Part shown: one piece after another, positions 42,699-53,637 of the stretch | How the letters are laid out: each line of letters starts with the position of its first letter | Position numbering within the stretch: position 1 is the stretch's first letter | DNA from: Ahaetulla prasina | Taxonomy: Eukaryota > Chordata > Lepidosauria > Squamata > Colubridae | Assembly (NCBI RefSeq): GCF_028640845.1 | Contig: NC_080543.1 | Span: 4,009,959-4,073,958, forward strand | DNA length: 64,000 nucleotides | Reading direction: 5' to 3' | The notes under the pieces: generated by a model | What the model was told of the DNA's origin: nothing | Seen by the model: only the letters and a program-made list of their open reading frames with translations | The model's database searches: none | Made by a program: the position numbers and the translations under genes

Positions 42699-43618
42699 TT
42701 CAACATCTATATGAAGCCGCTGGGTGAGATCATCAGTGGCTTTGGGGTGAGGTACCATCTGTACGCGGATGACACTCAGCTGTACTTTTCCACCCCGGGC
42801 CACCCCAACGAAGCTGTCGAAGTGCTGCCTGGAAGCCGTACGGGTCTGGATGGGGAGGAACAGGCTCAAGCTCAATCCCTCCAAGACGGAGTGGCTGTGG
42901 ATGCCGGCACCCCGGTACAGTCAGCTGAGTCCACGGCTGACTGTTGGGGGCGAGTCATTGGCCCCAATGGAGAGGGTACGCAACTTGGGCGTTCTCCTGG
43001 ATGAACGGCTGTCGTTTGAAGATCATTTGACGGCCGTCTCCAGGAGAGCTTTTTACCAGGTTCGCCTGGTCCGCCAGTTGCGCCCCTTCCTAGACCGGGA
43101 TGCCTTATGCACGGTCACTCACGCCCTCGTGACGTCTCGTCTGGATTACTGCAATGCTCTCTACATGGGGCTCCCCTTGAGGGGCATCCGGAGGCTCCAG
43201 TTGGTTCAGAATGCAGCTGCGCGGGTGATAGAGGGAGCCCCTCGTGGCTCCCATGTTACACCACTCCTGCGCAGGCTGCACTGGCTACCTGTGGTCTTTC
43301 GGGTGCACTTCAAGGTGTTGGTTACCATCTTTAAAGCGCTCCATGGCATAGGGCCGGGTTATTTACGGGATCGCCTACTGCCACCAATTGCCTCCCACCG
43401 ACCCGTGCGCTCTCACAGAGAGGGACTCCTTAGAGTGCCGTCCGCCAGGCAGTGCCGACTGGCGACACCCAGAGGAAGGGCTTTCTCTGTGGGGGCTCCC
43501 ACCCTCTGGAACGAGCTTCCCCCAGGGCTTCGCCAACTTCCGGACCTCCGAACCTCCCGCCGCGAGCTTAAGACACATCTATTTATTTGCGCAGGGCTAG
43601 CCTAGGGTTTTAGTTTTA
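42699..43618 (+). pseudogene. L2-clade LINE, RT palm to C-terminus
   Basis: It encodes FNIYMKPLGEIISGFG, the catalytic YADD (codons near 42759-42770), then an open frame 42769-43605 through RVWMGRNRLKLNPSKTEW, HALVTSRLDYCNALYM and WNELPPGLRQ. One frame change lies near 42825, where the text cctggaagccgtacgg has lost bases. It is joined on its right to a hAT-N3 element, so the 3' UTR is missing. Confidence 0.88.
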
Positions 43619-43619
43619 A

Positions 43620-44428
43620 ATTTTTCCTACCGGTTCGTTAGGCGTGGCTTAATTGGTTGTGCGTGGCTTGGTGGTCAGGTGACCGGGTGGGCGTAGCCAA
43701 TAACAATAAATAATAAATATGATAAAGCACACAAAACAATAAGACGTACCAAAAACCAACTTTCATACTTTACACACACACAACACAACACAACTGACTC
43801 ACGCACACAATGTAAAAGCAGCTGTACTTCACCCAAAATTTTTTTTATTTTTATTTACATTTATATCCTGCCCTTCTCCGAAGAGTCAGGGCGGCTTACA
43901 GTGTGTAAGGCAATAGTCTCATTCTATTTGTATATTTACAAAGTCAACTTATTGCCCCCCCAACAATCTGGGTCCTCATTTTACCTACCTTATAAAGGAT
44001 GGAAGGCTGAGTCAACCTTGGGCCTGGTGGGGCTTGAACCTGCAGTAATTGCAGGCTGCTATGTTTTAATAACAGGCTTCTTACAGCCTGAGCCACCACG
44101 GCCCCTGCAACAAGCAGGAACCTCACACAGCCACAAAAAACAACGAAGAAGTTGTAGAAAAAATGCTTTTAAAGGGTTCTGACGATCCCAGCTGAGCCGC
44201 TCGATCATCAAAGACTTTTTTTTACTTTTAAAAGCATTTTTTCGGCCGAAGAAAAAATGCTTTTAAAAGTAAAAAACAACAACAACAACAACTGATGATC
44301 GCGCCGCTCAGCTGGGGCAGGAGGCCGGGCCAGGGATTTTTGCTACCAGTTCTCCGAACTACCCACTGCCATCGCTACTGGATCGGGCGATCCGGTCCAA
44401 ATCGAGAGCATTTCACCCCTGCCTTAAC
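43620..44428. mobile_element. hAT-N3 element interrupted by a SINE
   Basis: Left part cctaccggttcgttaggcgt; right part ctaccagttctccgaactac ... gagcatttcacccctg. The SINE 43841-44106 sits between them. The left terminus is not exact. Confidence 0.6.
43841..44106 (-). repeat. tRNA-derived SINE with L2-like tail
   Basis: atcctgcccttctccgaaga, gtcctcattttacctacctt, ggtggggcttgaacctgcag, tgagccaccacggcccc. Confidence 0.85.
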
Positions 44429-44429
44429 A

Positions 44430-44540
44430 ACTCTGGCAAGGTGGGTTGTAAAATGGAGCAAAAATTCACTTAAGAGACGTCTCACTTCGCCTTACAAATT
44501 CTTGGCTCAATTGTGGTGCGTAAGTCGAAGACCTGCCTTG
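44430..44540. repeat. MITE-1 fragment
   Basis: ccttaacaactctggcaagg, ggttgtaaaatggagcaaaa, gtaagtcgaagacctgcc. Confidence 0.75.
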
Positions 44541-44554
44541 TAAATTGGGTGGAT

Positions 44555-44785
44555 GGATGGAAACCAATCAAGGAGAGAAGCAACTTAGAACTTAAGGAGA
44601 AATTTCCTGACGGTGAGAAGAATTAACCAGTGGAACTCCTTGCCTCCAGAAGTTGCGAATGCTCCAACACTGGAAGTTTTTAAGGAGATGTTGGATAACC
44701 CTTTGTCTGAAGTGGTGGAGGGTTTCCTGCCTAAGCAAGGGGTTGGACTAGAAGACCTCCAAGGTCCCTCTTGTTACTCTGAATT
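44555..44785 (+). repeat. CR1 LINE 3' end
   Basis: Encodes KERSNLELKEKF-like text with a frame change, then LPPEVANAPTLEVF and ggggttggactagaagacct. Confidence 0.85.
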
Positions 44786-45108
44786 CTAAATTACGAGGAA
44801 GAGAAAAACGAGAGGGGAGGAGAATGTCCCTCTTTACAAAGATCTGGCTGTTGGCATAGAAATCTTTTTTAACGTGCTAAAAAAAAAAGAAAGAAAGAAA
44901 GAAAAGAAAAGCCTTATTCATCAGATGGTTCGGTGGTTAAGTGGGAAGCAAGAGAAGGGATTTTGTGACTCACGGAATTAAGTTGTCATGTCAGCATCTC
45001 TCGTAGCACCAGGCAGAGATCAAAAGGGAAGGAATAATCGGTTTGCAAACTCCGTGGCACCTTCTCGGGATGCCTTTGAAAAGTGTGTGTGTGAGGGGTG
45101 TCTCTGTA
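44786..45108. other. Unassigned sequence
   Basis: Short (AAAG)n at 44883-44905. Nothing else recognised. Confidence 0.3.
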
Positions 45109-45111
45109 GGC

Positions 45112-45892
45112 CCGTAGTCCTCGACCTACAGCCACAATTGTGCCCGGAATTTAGGTTTGCTAAGGGAGTTGTTGTTGTTTTTTGTCAACCCATTTTATTA
45201 TTATTATTATTATGATTTATTATATTTGTATACCGCCCATCTCCCGAAGGACTCAGGGCGGTTCACAGACAAAAAACAACAGAAAACATATAATAGATAA
45301 AAAACAGCTAAAAGAATAGATAGTTAAATTCAATTGATGCTCTAACTTTTAAATACAAATTTAAAACCTCATTTAAACCCCTTTTTTTAAAAATCCCAAT
45401 TTAAAAACTACGTTCAAGCTAGTCCTGCTCTTCGAAACAGCAGCGTCTTCAGCTCGCGGCGGAAGGACTTGAGGTCGGGGAGTTGACGAAGCCCCAGAGG
45501 GAGCTCGTTCCAGAGGGTAGGGGCCCCCACAGAGAAGGCCCTCCCCCTAGAGGTCGCCAGCCGACATTGTTTAGCTGACGGTATCCGGAGGAGGCCCTCT
45601 CTGTGAGAGCGCACTGGTCGGTGAGAGGTCGGTGAGAGTCATTTTATGACTTTTCTCAGGCGCATTTCATGAAGGGAAATCGTCGCAGGGTTGTTAACTT
45701 TTGCTTGGCAGAAGGTTGCAAAAAGGGGACCATGTTACACACACACACACACACACATACCTGGACACTCATAAATATGAGCCAGTTGTCAAGCATCCGT
45801 AAAGGGTAAGAAATGGTCATACATCACTTTTTTCCCCCCCGCGCTGTTAGTAACTTTGGTCATTAAATGAAGAGTTGTAAGTTGATGATTAG
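45112..45892. repeat. MITE-1 copy split by an L2 insertion
   Basis: Starts cgtagtcctcgacctacagc and resumes at 45640 (cattttatgacttttctcag) through ggtcataca to agagttgtaagttgatgatt. A (CA)n lies at 45735-45757. Confidence 0.75.
45199..45639 (-). pseudogene. L2-clade LINE 3' end inserted in MITE-1
   Basis: The minus strand encodes RSHREGLLRIPSAKQCRLA, TLWNELPLGLRQLPDL and the 3' UTR ending at tataccgcccatctcccgaa. It is flanked by CATTTTAT on both sides (45191-45198 and 45640-45647), an exact 8-bp target duplication. Confidence 0.88.
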
Positions 45893-45974
45893 GTATAAAT
45901 TGGAGTTACTGAAAATAAAAAATAACTTCCTTTTTTTTTTTTTTTGGCAAAACCGTCGTAAAACGGAGTCACTT

Positions 45975-46076
45975 TCATGCCTAAGGCGGAACTAGAACTC
46001 GCCGTCTCCTGGTGATTGGGCCAGAATCAACCGGCTGGTTTTCATGCTGAAGGCAGGACTAGAACTCCTATTCTAG
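45975..46076 (-). repeat. Sauria SINE module fragment
   Basis: tgcctaaggcggaactagaa, cgccgtctcctggtgattgg; reverse of the array module, about 1.5 units. Confidence 0.7.
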
Positions 46077-46077
46077 A

Positions 46078-46328
46078 ATAGAATAGAATAGAATAGAATT
46101 TTTTATTGGCCAAGTGTGATTGGACACACAAGGAATTTGTCTTGGTGCATATGCTCTCACTGTACATAAAAGAAAAGATACGTTCATCAAGGTACAACAT
46201 TTACAACACAATTGATGGTCAATATATCAATATAAATCATAAGGATTGCCAGCAACAAGTTATAGTCATACAGTCATAAGTGGAAAGAGATTGGTGATGG
46301 GAACTATGAAACGATTAACGATTCTAGC
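46078..46328 (-). repeat. Snake1/CR1-L3-like LINE 3' end
   Basis: Four AGAAT units then ttattggccaagtgtgattg, ttgatggtcaatatatcaat, gagattggtgatgggaacta. Confidence 0.85.
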
Positions 46329-46424
46329 CTGGTACCTTAACCAGGAGACGAAACTGGCTGTCAATGAATGGTCACTAAACAAATGATTGACCCTTGGAAG
46401 CAGTGAGCAGGTGTGTGTGTGTCT

Positions 46425-47125
46425 AAGAGTGATAGAGAAAGAGAGAGAGACAATGAGAGAGAGAGAGAGAGAAGGAGAATGAGTGAGAAAGAGTTAAGAG
46501 AGGGAGAGAGAAAGGGACAATGAGAGAGAAAGAGAGTTAGAGAGGGAGAGAGAGTGTGAGAGTGAGAGAGAGAGCGCAAGAGTGAAAGAGTGAGAGAAAG
46601 AGTGAGAAAGAGACAATGAGAGAGAAAGAGAGAGGGAAAGAGAAAGAGACAATGAGAGAAAGAAAGAGACAGAGAGAGGGAGGGAGAAAGAGATGAGACA
46701 AAGAAAGAGACAATAAGAGAGAAAGAGTTAGAGGGTGAGAAAGAAAGAGAGGAAGAAAGTGAGAAAGAGAGAGAGAAAGACAATGAGAGAGAGAAAGAGA
46801 AAGAGAATGAGAGAGGAAAGAGAATGAGAGAGAGGAAAGAGAGAAAGAATGAGAGAAAGAGTGGGAAAGAGACAATGAGAGAGAGAAAGACAATGAGAGG
46901 GAGAGAGAGAAACAAAAAGAGACAATGAGAGAATGAGAGAGGGAGAGAGACTAAATGAGAAAGAGAGAGAGAGAGGGAGAGACAGAGAGAGAGAAAGAGA
47001 GACAATGAGAGAGAAAGACTGTGAGAGAAAGAGTGAGAAAGAGACAATGAGAGAGAGAGGGAGAGACAGAGAGGGAGAGACAGAGAGGGAAAGAGAATGA
47101 GAAAGAGAATGAGAGAGCGAGAGAG
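46425..47125. repeat. GA-rich polypurine tract
   Basis: About 700 bp of gagagagaaagagacaatga-type repeats, the complement of the type at 7568-8515. Confidence 0.93.
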
Positions 47126-47830
47126 ATGTAACAGCAGCTAGGATTGTGTTTGCTAAAAACTGGAAAAATGAGAAATTACCTATGCAAGCTGAAATTATTC
47201 GAAAAATAATTCGAATAAGACTGTCTTACCAGTCTGTGGCTCAGACTGGTAAGACAGTCTGTTATTAACAGCAGCTGCTTGCAATTACTGCAGGTTCAAG
47301 CCCCACCAGGCCCAAGGTTGACTCAGCCTTCCATCCTTTATAAGGTAGGTAAAATGAGGACCCAGATTGTTGGGGGCAATAAAAGTTGACTTTGTATATA
47401 ATATACAAATGGATGAAGACTATTGCTTGGCATAGTGTAAGTCGCCCTGAGTCTTCGGAGAAGGGCGGGATATAAATGCAAATAATAATTAAAAAAAATG
47501 GAATGTGCAGAAATGAGTAAATTGACATTTGAAGTTAGAGAACAGGAAGATAAACAATATTATAAGATATGGGATTTATTTTATCAATGGTTAGAAGGGA
47601 AGATACAGTGAAAAAGATTTGAGAAAGCTATTATGAAGGGAAATTTCAAGAATTAAATTGATTTAAGAGGATGGGATGAATGATGTAACAAGATAAGATT
47701 GGCATAAAGTAAGATTGATGAACTTATGAAACTGCACAAAAAGATGAATAATCAGCCCACCGACACACTGTATTTGGATTGAAAATGTTTTTATGTTTGG
47801 TTTGTTGTTAAAAATTAAAAAAAAAACTTT
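47126..47830 (+). pseudogene. L1-type LINE ORF2 C-terminus, split by a SINE
   Basis: The left part encodes ARIVFAKNWKNEKLPMQAEI; the right part (from about 47500) encodes MECAEMSKLTFEVRE and YYKIWDLFYQWLEGKIQ then a stop. This is the typical end of L1 ORF2, followed by a short A-rich 3' end (tttttatgtttggtttgttg, aaattaaaaaaaaaac). Confidence 0.7.
47233..47492 (+). repeat. tRNA-derived SINE with L2-like tail, inside L1
   Basis: ctgtggctcagactggtaag, ggttcaagccccacc, aaaatgaggacccagattgt, gtcgccctgagtcttcggag. The L1 coding text resumes right after its A-rich end. Confidence 0.85.
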
Positions 47831-48148
47831 TTATCAAAAAAAAGAGAGAGCGAGAGAGAGAGAATGAATGAATGTAATAATAAGGCAGCTAAAATCAGAT
47901 TCAGAAGTGGTACATTTTGGAGGGTGCTTCCCTGTTTTCTGTGATTGATGGGGCAGCTTCCACTGGGCAGGAGGTTCATTTTATGACCCAAATAAATCAC
48001 ATTAAATAGCAGCATTGTTGGAAAAAATTTTGGGGAGGGAAAAGAAAATTGTATCTTCCTCCTGAACACGGCTTGGGGAAGAAGATGGATTGAAATCTCT
48101 CTCTAGGAGGCCATCCATATCAGTAGCTGCAGTTGTATTACAAGGTAC
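47831..48148. other. Unassigned sequence
   Basis: Begins with an A-run and (GA)n; otherwise nothing recognised. Confidence 0.3.
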
Positions 48149-48149
48149 G

Positions 48150-48372
48150 CAGGGAATCCTTGACATATGACCGTCATAGAGCCTGTCCATTACGAGCAAC
48201 TCGGTTTCAGGACCTTTTTTTTTCTTCTTCTCCTGGGGGTGGTTAAGAGAACCCTTCCTTTCCTGTGGTGCACTTTTGCTGACTTTCCGGTTTTCAACAA
48301 AACCGTCGTGAAATGGGGTCACGTGACCATGGACGTTGCAAGTGGGCGTTAAGTGCGAAACTGTTGCTGTCG
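48150..48372. repeat. MITE-1 copy, compact
   Basis: gggaatccttgacatatgac, aaccgtcgtgaaatggggtc, then ggtcacgtgaccatgg (a perfect GTCACGTGAC palindrome). Confidence 0.7.
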
Positions 48373-48473
48373 CGTGACTCGGGAGCGGGACAACGGTCAG
48401 AACCAGGGTTGTAACTTCCTGTTTGCAGATAGATTGAAACTTTGGTGATAATAAATAATATTATTATTCGGAC

Positions 48474-48711
48474 CTTTCGCCGCGAGTTGAAAACGTACCT
48501 ATTTATTCGCGCAGGACTGGCATAGAAATTTTTAGCAGCTTTTAATATTCTGATGTAAATTATTTGGGGTTTTTTATGGTTTTAAATAGTTTTAATTTGG
48601 CCTGATTTAATAAGATTTTTAATAATTGTTTTTATTATGTATATTATTACTGTTTTATTTTGGCTGTGAACCGCCCTGAGTCCTTCGGGAGAAGGGCGGT
48701 ATAAAAATCTA

Positions 48712-48712
<1 letters not shown>
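48474..48712 (+). repeat. L2-clade LINE 3' end
   Basis: cggacctttcgccgcgagtt, ggctgtgaaccgccctgagt, ccttcgggagaagggcggta. Confidence 0.85.

Positions 48713-48772
<60 letters not shown>
48713..48772. repeat. (TATC)n microsatellite at the L2 tail
   Basis: About 15 CTAT/TATC units directly following the L2 tail. Confidence 0.93.
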
Positions 48773-48773
<1 letters not shown>

Positions 48774-48784
48774 AAAATAAGTAG

Positions 48785-49455
48785 AAGAGAGCTGGAAGGG
48801 ACCTTGGAGGTCTTCTAGTCCAGCTCTCTGCTCATGTAAGAGACCCTATAGCAGTGGTTCTCAACCTTTATAGTGCTGCGACCCCTTTAATACAATTCCC
48901 CACGATGTGGCGACCCCAACCGTAAAAATTTTTTTTTTTTAGGCAGCGATCTCAGTGCACCTCAACAGCCGCAGAAGGGTGGGAAAAGCGGCAAACTGTT
49001 TTTTTGAATTTATCGCGCCTGAAGCCGTATTGGCTAGCAATCTGAACTGCTTGCGATTGCCTTGAGGACGGAGGCATTAAAGCAGAGACTCCTCCCCTAT
49101 TAACTTTATCGCGCCTGAAGCCAGATTAGACTAGCGATTGGGAGTGATTGCAGCTGGCTTGAGAGGGAGACATCAGAGCAAAGATTTCTCTCTTTTTTAA
49201 TTCATCGCGCCTGAAGCCGAATTCGGCTAGCGATTGGGAGTGATTGCAGCTGGCTTGTGGAGTCAACCATTGGAGCGCGATTCTTCGACTCGCAAGTATA
49301 CTTCCCATATTTCCGATGGTCTTAGGCGACCCCTGGCAAATCGTCATTCGACCCCCAAAGGGGTCGCGACCCACAGGTTGAGAACCGCTGCCCTGTACCA
49401 TTTCAGACATAGTGGCTGTCCAGTCTCGTCTTAAAAACCTCCAGTGATGGAGCGC
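48785..49455 (-). repeat. CR1 LINE 3' end split by SPIN
   Basis: Left part gagctggaagggaccttgga ... gtaagagaccctatag; right part ccctgtaccatttcagacat ... gcccacaacttct. The two halves are one CR1 end. Confidence 0.85.
48852..49390 (+). mobile_element. SPIN (Space Invader) non-autonomous hAT, copy 1
   Basis: Ends cagtggttctcaaccttta and caggttgagaaccgctg; subterminal gtgctgcgacccctttaata and caaaggggtcgcgacccaca are diagnostic for SPIN. The 8-bp flanks CCCTATAG and CCCTGTAC match at 6 of 8. The interior repeats tcgcgcctgaagccgnatt-like units three times. No transposase is present. Confidence 0.92.
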
Positions 49456-49461
49456 CCACAA

Positions 49462-50132
49462 CTTCTTACTCGTCTGGACTACTGCAATGCTCTCTACATG
49501 GGGCTCCCCTTGAGGAGCACCCGGAGACTCCAGGTAGTTCAGAATGCGGCTGCGCGGGTGATAGAGGGAGCCCCTCGTGGCTCCCATGTAACACCTCTCC
49601 TGCGCAGACTGCACTGGCTACCTGTGGTTTTCCGGGTGCGCTTCAAGGTTTTGGTAATGATCTTTAAAGCGCTCCATGGCATAGGGCCGGGTTACTTACG
49701 GGACTGTCTGCTGCCACCGAATGCCTCCCACCGACCCGTGCGCTCCCACAGGGAGGGACTCCTCAGGGTGCCGTCAGCTAGGCAGTGCCGACTGGCGACG
49801 CCCAGGGGAAGGGCCTTTTCTGTGGGGGCTCCCACCCTCTGGAACGAGCTTCCCCCAGGACTTCGTCAACTTCCTGACCTTCGGACCTTCCGCCGCGAGC
49901 TTAAGACACATCTATTTATTTGCACAGGACTGGACTAGATTCTTAAATTTTAATTGTTTAAATTTTAGATTTGGTTTTAACTTGGGGTTTTATTATTTAT
50001 GTCTATTTTAAATATTCGGCCTATTTAATAAGTTTTTTAGATTAATGTTTTATTGTGTATATTTATGTTGTTTTTAGATGGCTGTACACCGCCCTGAGTC
50101 CCTAGGGAGATAGGGCGGTATAAAAATATGAA

Positions 50133-50182
<50 letters not shown>
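49462..50182 (+). pseudogene. L2-clade LINE 3' part
   Basis: The plus strand is open for about 165 codons (LDYCNALYMGLPLRSTRRLQ ... FRRELKTHLF). Then comes a 3' UTR ending accgccctgagtccctaggg/agatagggcggtataaaaat and an (AAAT)n tail to 50180. Confidence 0.9.
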
Positions 50183-50184
<2 letters not shown>

Positions 50185-50185
<1 letters not shown>

Positions 50186-50718
50186 ACGACCTCAGTCAAG
50201 GCCAGAATTTATGTTGCTAAGTGAAAAATGTGCAAAGTAAGTTTTGCTCCGTTTGACGAGTTTTCTTGCCACGGTTCTTAAGGGGATCACTCAGAGGTGG
50301 TTTCACACCATTTTACCACCGGTTCGCCACGCACCGAAAATGTGAGCGTGCCTACCACATATGCGCGCGGGCCTCCGCGCATGTGCTTTGCTTGCTCGCA
50401 CGGTTTGCACGCATGCGCACGGCTTAGAAAACGTGGCTAAATAGGATGGCGTAGCGCCGGGGCAGGTGCCGCTACCGGTTTGCCTGAATACCACCACTGG
50501 AGTCGCTGCAGTTGTTGAATTAGTCGCACAGTTCTTAAGTGAATCTGGTTTCCCCATTGACTTTGCTTGTCAGAAGGTCGCAAAAGGGAGAATCCAGTGA
50601 CCCCGGGACACTGCGACCGTCATAAGTACATGCCAGTTGTGCCAAGTGTCTTGAATTTTGATCACGTGACCCCAGGGATTCTTGCAATGGTCATAAGTGT
50701 AAAAAACAGTCATAATAA
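50185..50718. repeat. MITE-1 copy split by hAT-N3
   Basis: Text aattacgacctcagtcaagg ... cttaaggggatcact resumes after the insertion at gagtcgctgcagttgttgaa and runs through ttgatcacgtgaccccag. Confidence 0.8.
50292..50499. mobile_element. hAT-N3 element inside MITE-1
   Basis: Ends cagaggtggtttcacaccat ... gaataccaccactg; flanks GGATCACT and GAGTCGCT are both decayed versions of the MITE-1 text gaatcact. Confidence 0.75.
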
Positions 50719-50719
50719 T

Positions 50720-51258
50720 AATAATAATAACAGAGTTGGAAGGGACCTTGGAGGCCTTCTAGTCCAACCCCCTGCCCAGGCAGGAAACCCTACACCATTT
50801 CAGACAAATGGTTATCCAATATTTTCTTAAAAGTTTCCAATGTTGGAGAATTCACAACTTCTGCAGGCAAGTCGTTCCACTTATTAATTGTTCTAACTGT
50901 CAGGAAATTTCTCCTTAGTTCTAAGTTGCTTCTCTCCTTGATCAGTTTCCACCCATTGATTCTTGTTCTACCCTCAGGTGCTTTGGAGAATAGCTTGACT
51001 CCCTCTTCTTTGTGGCAACCCCTGAGATATTGGAAGACTGCTGTCAAGTCTCCCCTAGTCCTTCTTTTCATTAAACTAGGCATACCGAGTTCCTGCAACC
51101 GTTCTTCATATCTTTTAGCCTCCAGCCCCCTCATCATCTTTGTTGCTCTTCTCTGCACTCTTTCTAGAGTCTCAACATCTTTTTTACATCGTGACGACCA
51201 AAACTGAATGCAATATTCCAAGTGTGGCCTTACCAAGGCATTGTAAAGTGCTTGTCCT
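50720..51258 (-). pseudogene. CR1 LINE, RT C-terminus and 3' end
   Basis: The minus strand is open for over 150 codons with HLEYCIQFWSSRCKKDVETL, RRATKMMRGLEAKRYEERLQ, KLIKERSNLELRRNFLT and LDNHLSEMV. The 3' end is at 50720 beside an (AAT)n. The least damaged CR1 copy here. 5'-truncated. Confidence 0.92.
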
Positions 51259-51545
51259 TGGTTCTCTCCCGCTCTCTCTCTCTTTTTTTTAAACAAAAAT
51301 GTTAAGGAAAAGTTTGTAAAAGGAGATTAAAAAAAACAAACTTGACAACTGATAAAAAAGAAAGAGAAGAAAGGGTGAAAGAGATGGAGAAGAAAGACAG
51401 ACGTGCTAAAAGGAAAGATAAAAAGAAATAGAGCCCGCTTCCAGTTTTCTTCGAAGCCAACACAAAGCGTAGTGATAACATTATCTCTCACTCTTACGCT
51501 TACAAACGGAAAAAAAGAAAGCCTCCCCTTTTTTTTCCTGTTATC
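51259..51545. other. Unassigned sequence
   Basis: A-rich. No element recognised. Confidence 0.3.
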
Positions 51546-51565
51546 TACAAGTAGTCCTCAACTTA

Positions 51566-52020
51566 GTAGTCCTCAGCTCCATGGCATTGGGCCGGGTTAT
51601 TTACGGGACCATCTGCTGCTACCGAATACCTCTCACCATCCCGTGCGCTCTCACAGAGAGGGACTCCTCAGGGTGCCGTCAACTAGGCAGTGCCGTTTGG
51701 CGACACCCAGGGGAAGGGCCTTCTCTGTGGGGGCTCCCACTCTTTGGAACGAGCTTCCCCCAGGACTTCGTCAACTTCCGGACCTCCGAACCTTCCGCCG
51801 CGAGCTTAAAACTCATCTATTCATCTGCGCAGAATTTAATTGGTTTTAATGGGTTTTGTATATTGTTATTTTAATTTATCTGGCTATTTCGAATAAGTTT
51901 TTTAATGGGGGTTTTATTCTGTATTTATGTGTATTTTTATCTGCCTGTAAACCGCCCTGAGTCCCTAGGGAGATAGGGCGGTATATAAATACGAAAAATA
52001 AATAAATACATAAATAAATA
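51566..52020 (+). pseudogene. L2-clade LINE 3' end inserted in MITE-1
   Basis: Encodes RSHREGLLRVPSTRQCRLAT and TLWNELPPGLRQLPDLRTF, then the 3' UTR with accgccctgagtccctaggg and (AAATA)n. The MITE-1 text acttag/acttac lies at both edges. Confidence 0.88.
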
Positions 52021-52226
52021 AACTTACGACCACAATTGAGCCCCAAATTTACGTTGCTAGGCAAGAAATTTGTTAACTGAATTTTGCCCCCTTTTACGAC
52101 TTTTTCTGGCCGCATTTGAATCACTGCAGCTGTTAAATTAGTCACACGGTTGTTAAGTGAATTTGGCTTCCTCACCGACGTTGCTTGTCAGAAGGTCACA
52201 AAAGGGGAATCACATGACCCGGGGAC

Positions 52227-52500
52227 CAGGGGTGAAATGCTACCGGTTCGGGCAAACCGGTAGTAAAAAAAAACCCAAAAAAACCCTACCGGTTCCTCCG
52301 AACTGGTATGTCCGACGATCAGCTGTGCTGCGCGGTTTAGCTTTGCTAGAAAGCAGGAAATCCTGCTTTCTAACTAAGCTAAATCGCACCGGACAGCTGA
52401 TCCCTCCCCTCGCTGTTCTACTTACCTTCCCAAGCTTCCTTTTGGCGCGTACTGTGTAGCCAGCAAACTGGTAGTAAAACCGGTTCAGATTTTACCACTG
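52227..52500. mobile_element. hAT-N3 element inside MITE-1
   Basis: Ends caggggtgaaatgctaccgg ... gattttaccactg; flanks CCGGGGAC and TCCGGGAC (6 of 8), both from the MITE-1 text ccccgggac. Confidence 0.82.
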
Positions 52501-52678
52501 TCCGGGACACTGTGACTGTCATAACGGCGACCTTCATAAATATAAACCAGTTGTCGGGCATCCAAATGTAAATCTCCTCACCATGGAAATGCAACCGTCA
52601 TAAGTATGAAAAATGGTCATAAGACGCTTTTTGCAGTGCTGTTGTAACTTCGAACAGTCACTAAATGAACTGTTGTTA

Positions 52679-53247
52679 TGTTGTGGCTCCAGCCCCCCCC
52701 CCGGCCTGGCCCCCTGCCAGAGAGTGACTCAGAGAGTGAGGGGAAAGGGCCGTCAGGGGTCCCTTCTGCAGGGCCGGCCTCTCTGGCTCAGCTCCAGGAG
52801 CCAGAGGCAGGCCAGGTGGAAGAGATGATGAGGCCTCTGTCTCCTGTATCTCCCCTCGCCCAGGAAAGGCTTCCAGACCCAGCTGAGGACAATCAGTCCT
52901 GGTTGGACCCTAGGTTTCATAGACAGGAGAAGCGGGAACAACAGAAGCAGATGTGGGGCAGGCCTAGGAAGTGCTGAGTCACGGAGCCACACCCCACAGG
53001 GTATAAAAGCAGCAGGGGCTGCTATACTACTCCGTGGCAAACAAATCAACTGCTTAGAGAGAACTTGAGCTGAAGTACTGTTTGTTCCTGTTTTCCTGGT
53101 TGACTCGCCAGCATCAAGAAAAGATAACAGAGAAACTTGGCAGATGTTTGCTAGTTTGCTGCCAGAGCTGATAGCTGCCATGGACTGAATTGCCGGCTAA
53201 TTAAGTCATCGCTTGTGCCTCCCGGACTGAGGTGGGGGGACAGAACA
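52679..53247 (+). mobile_element. Solo LTR, family LTR-A, copy 3
   Basis: Begins TGTTGTGGCTCC and ends GACAGAACA; exact TGTTA duplication at 52674-52678 and 53248-53252. A gtataaaagc box lies at about 53002. It is inserted in MITE-1, 390 bp upstream of a GDPD5 exon, in the same orientation as the gene. Confidence 0.9.
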
Positions 53248-53268
53248 TGTTAAGTTGAGGAGTACTTG

Positions 53269-53637
53269 TGCATAGTTGGCCGAAGAAATGCTCCGTTAAG
53301 TTTTGCAAGTTTTATAAACCTTTAGACCTTCTCGGCAACTTTTAAGATGGGTGGACTTCAAGCCCCAGAATTCTTAGCGATGGCCAAACTGCCTGGAAAA
53401 TTCTGGGAGCTGCCAAGGCCAGACTGGCAGAAGTTGTGTAAAAAATGTAGGCATTATATTTTTCTTAGTTCTACATCAAGACGCTGGAGATTGAAGTTAA
53501 AAAAATATATATTTGGAATAGAAATAGATTGAATATATAGCTTTAAAACCCTTCACCGTGTCTTCCTATCTGTTGTGTGTCCGTCAACTAATACATCTCT
53601 CTCTCTTTCTCTCTTTTTTGTGTGTGTGTCTTCACAG
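53269..53637. other. Intron end upstream of GDPD5 exon, with MITE-2 scrap
   Basis: A MITE-2 half (acttttaagatgggtggact ... aaattctgggagctg) is at about 53338-53412. The rest is unassigned, ending in a (CT)n/(GT)n pyrimidine tract before the acceptor. Confidence 0.5.

Larger units (their letters stand above)
51548..53268. repeat. MITE-1 copy carrying three nested insertions
   Basis: One MITE-1 reads in order caagtagtcctcaactta | acttacgaccacaattgagc ... cccggggac | tccgggacactgtgactgtc ... gaactgttgtta | tgttaagttgaggagtactt. The interruptions are L2 (51566-52020), hAT-N3 (52227-52500) and LTR-A (52679-53247). Confidence 0.85.
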
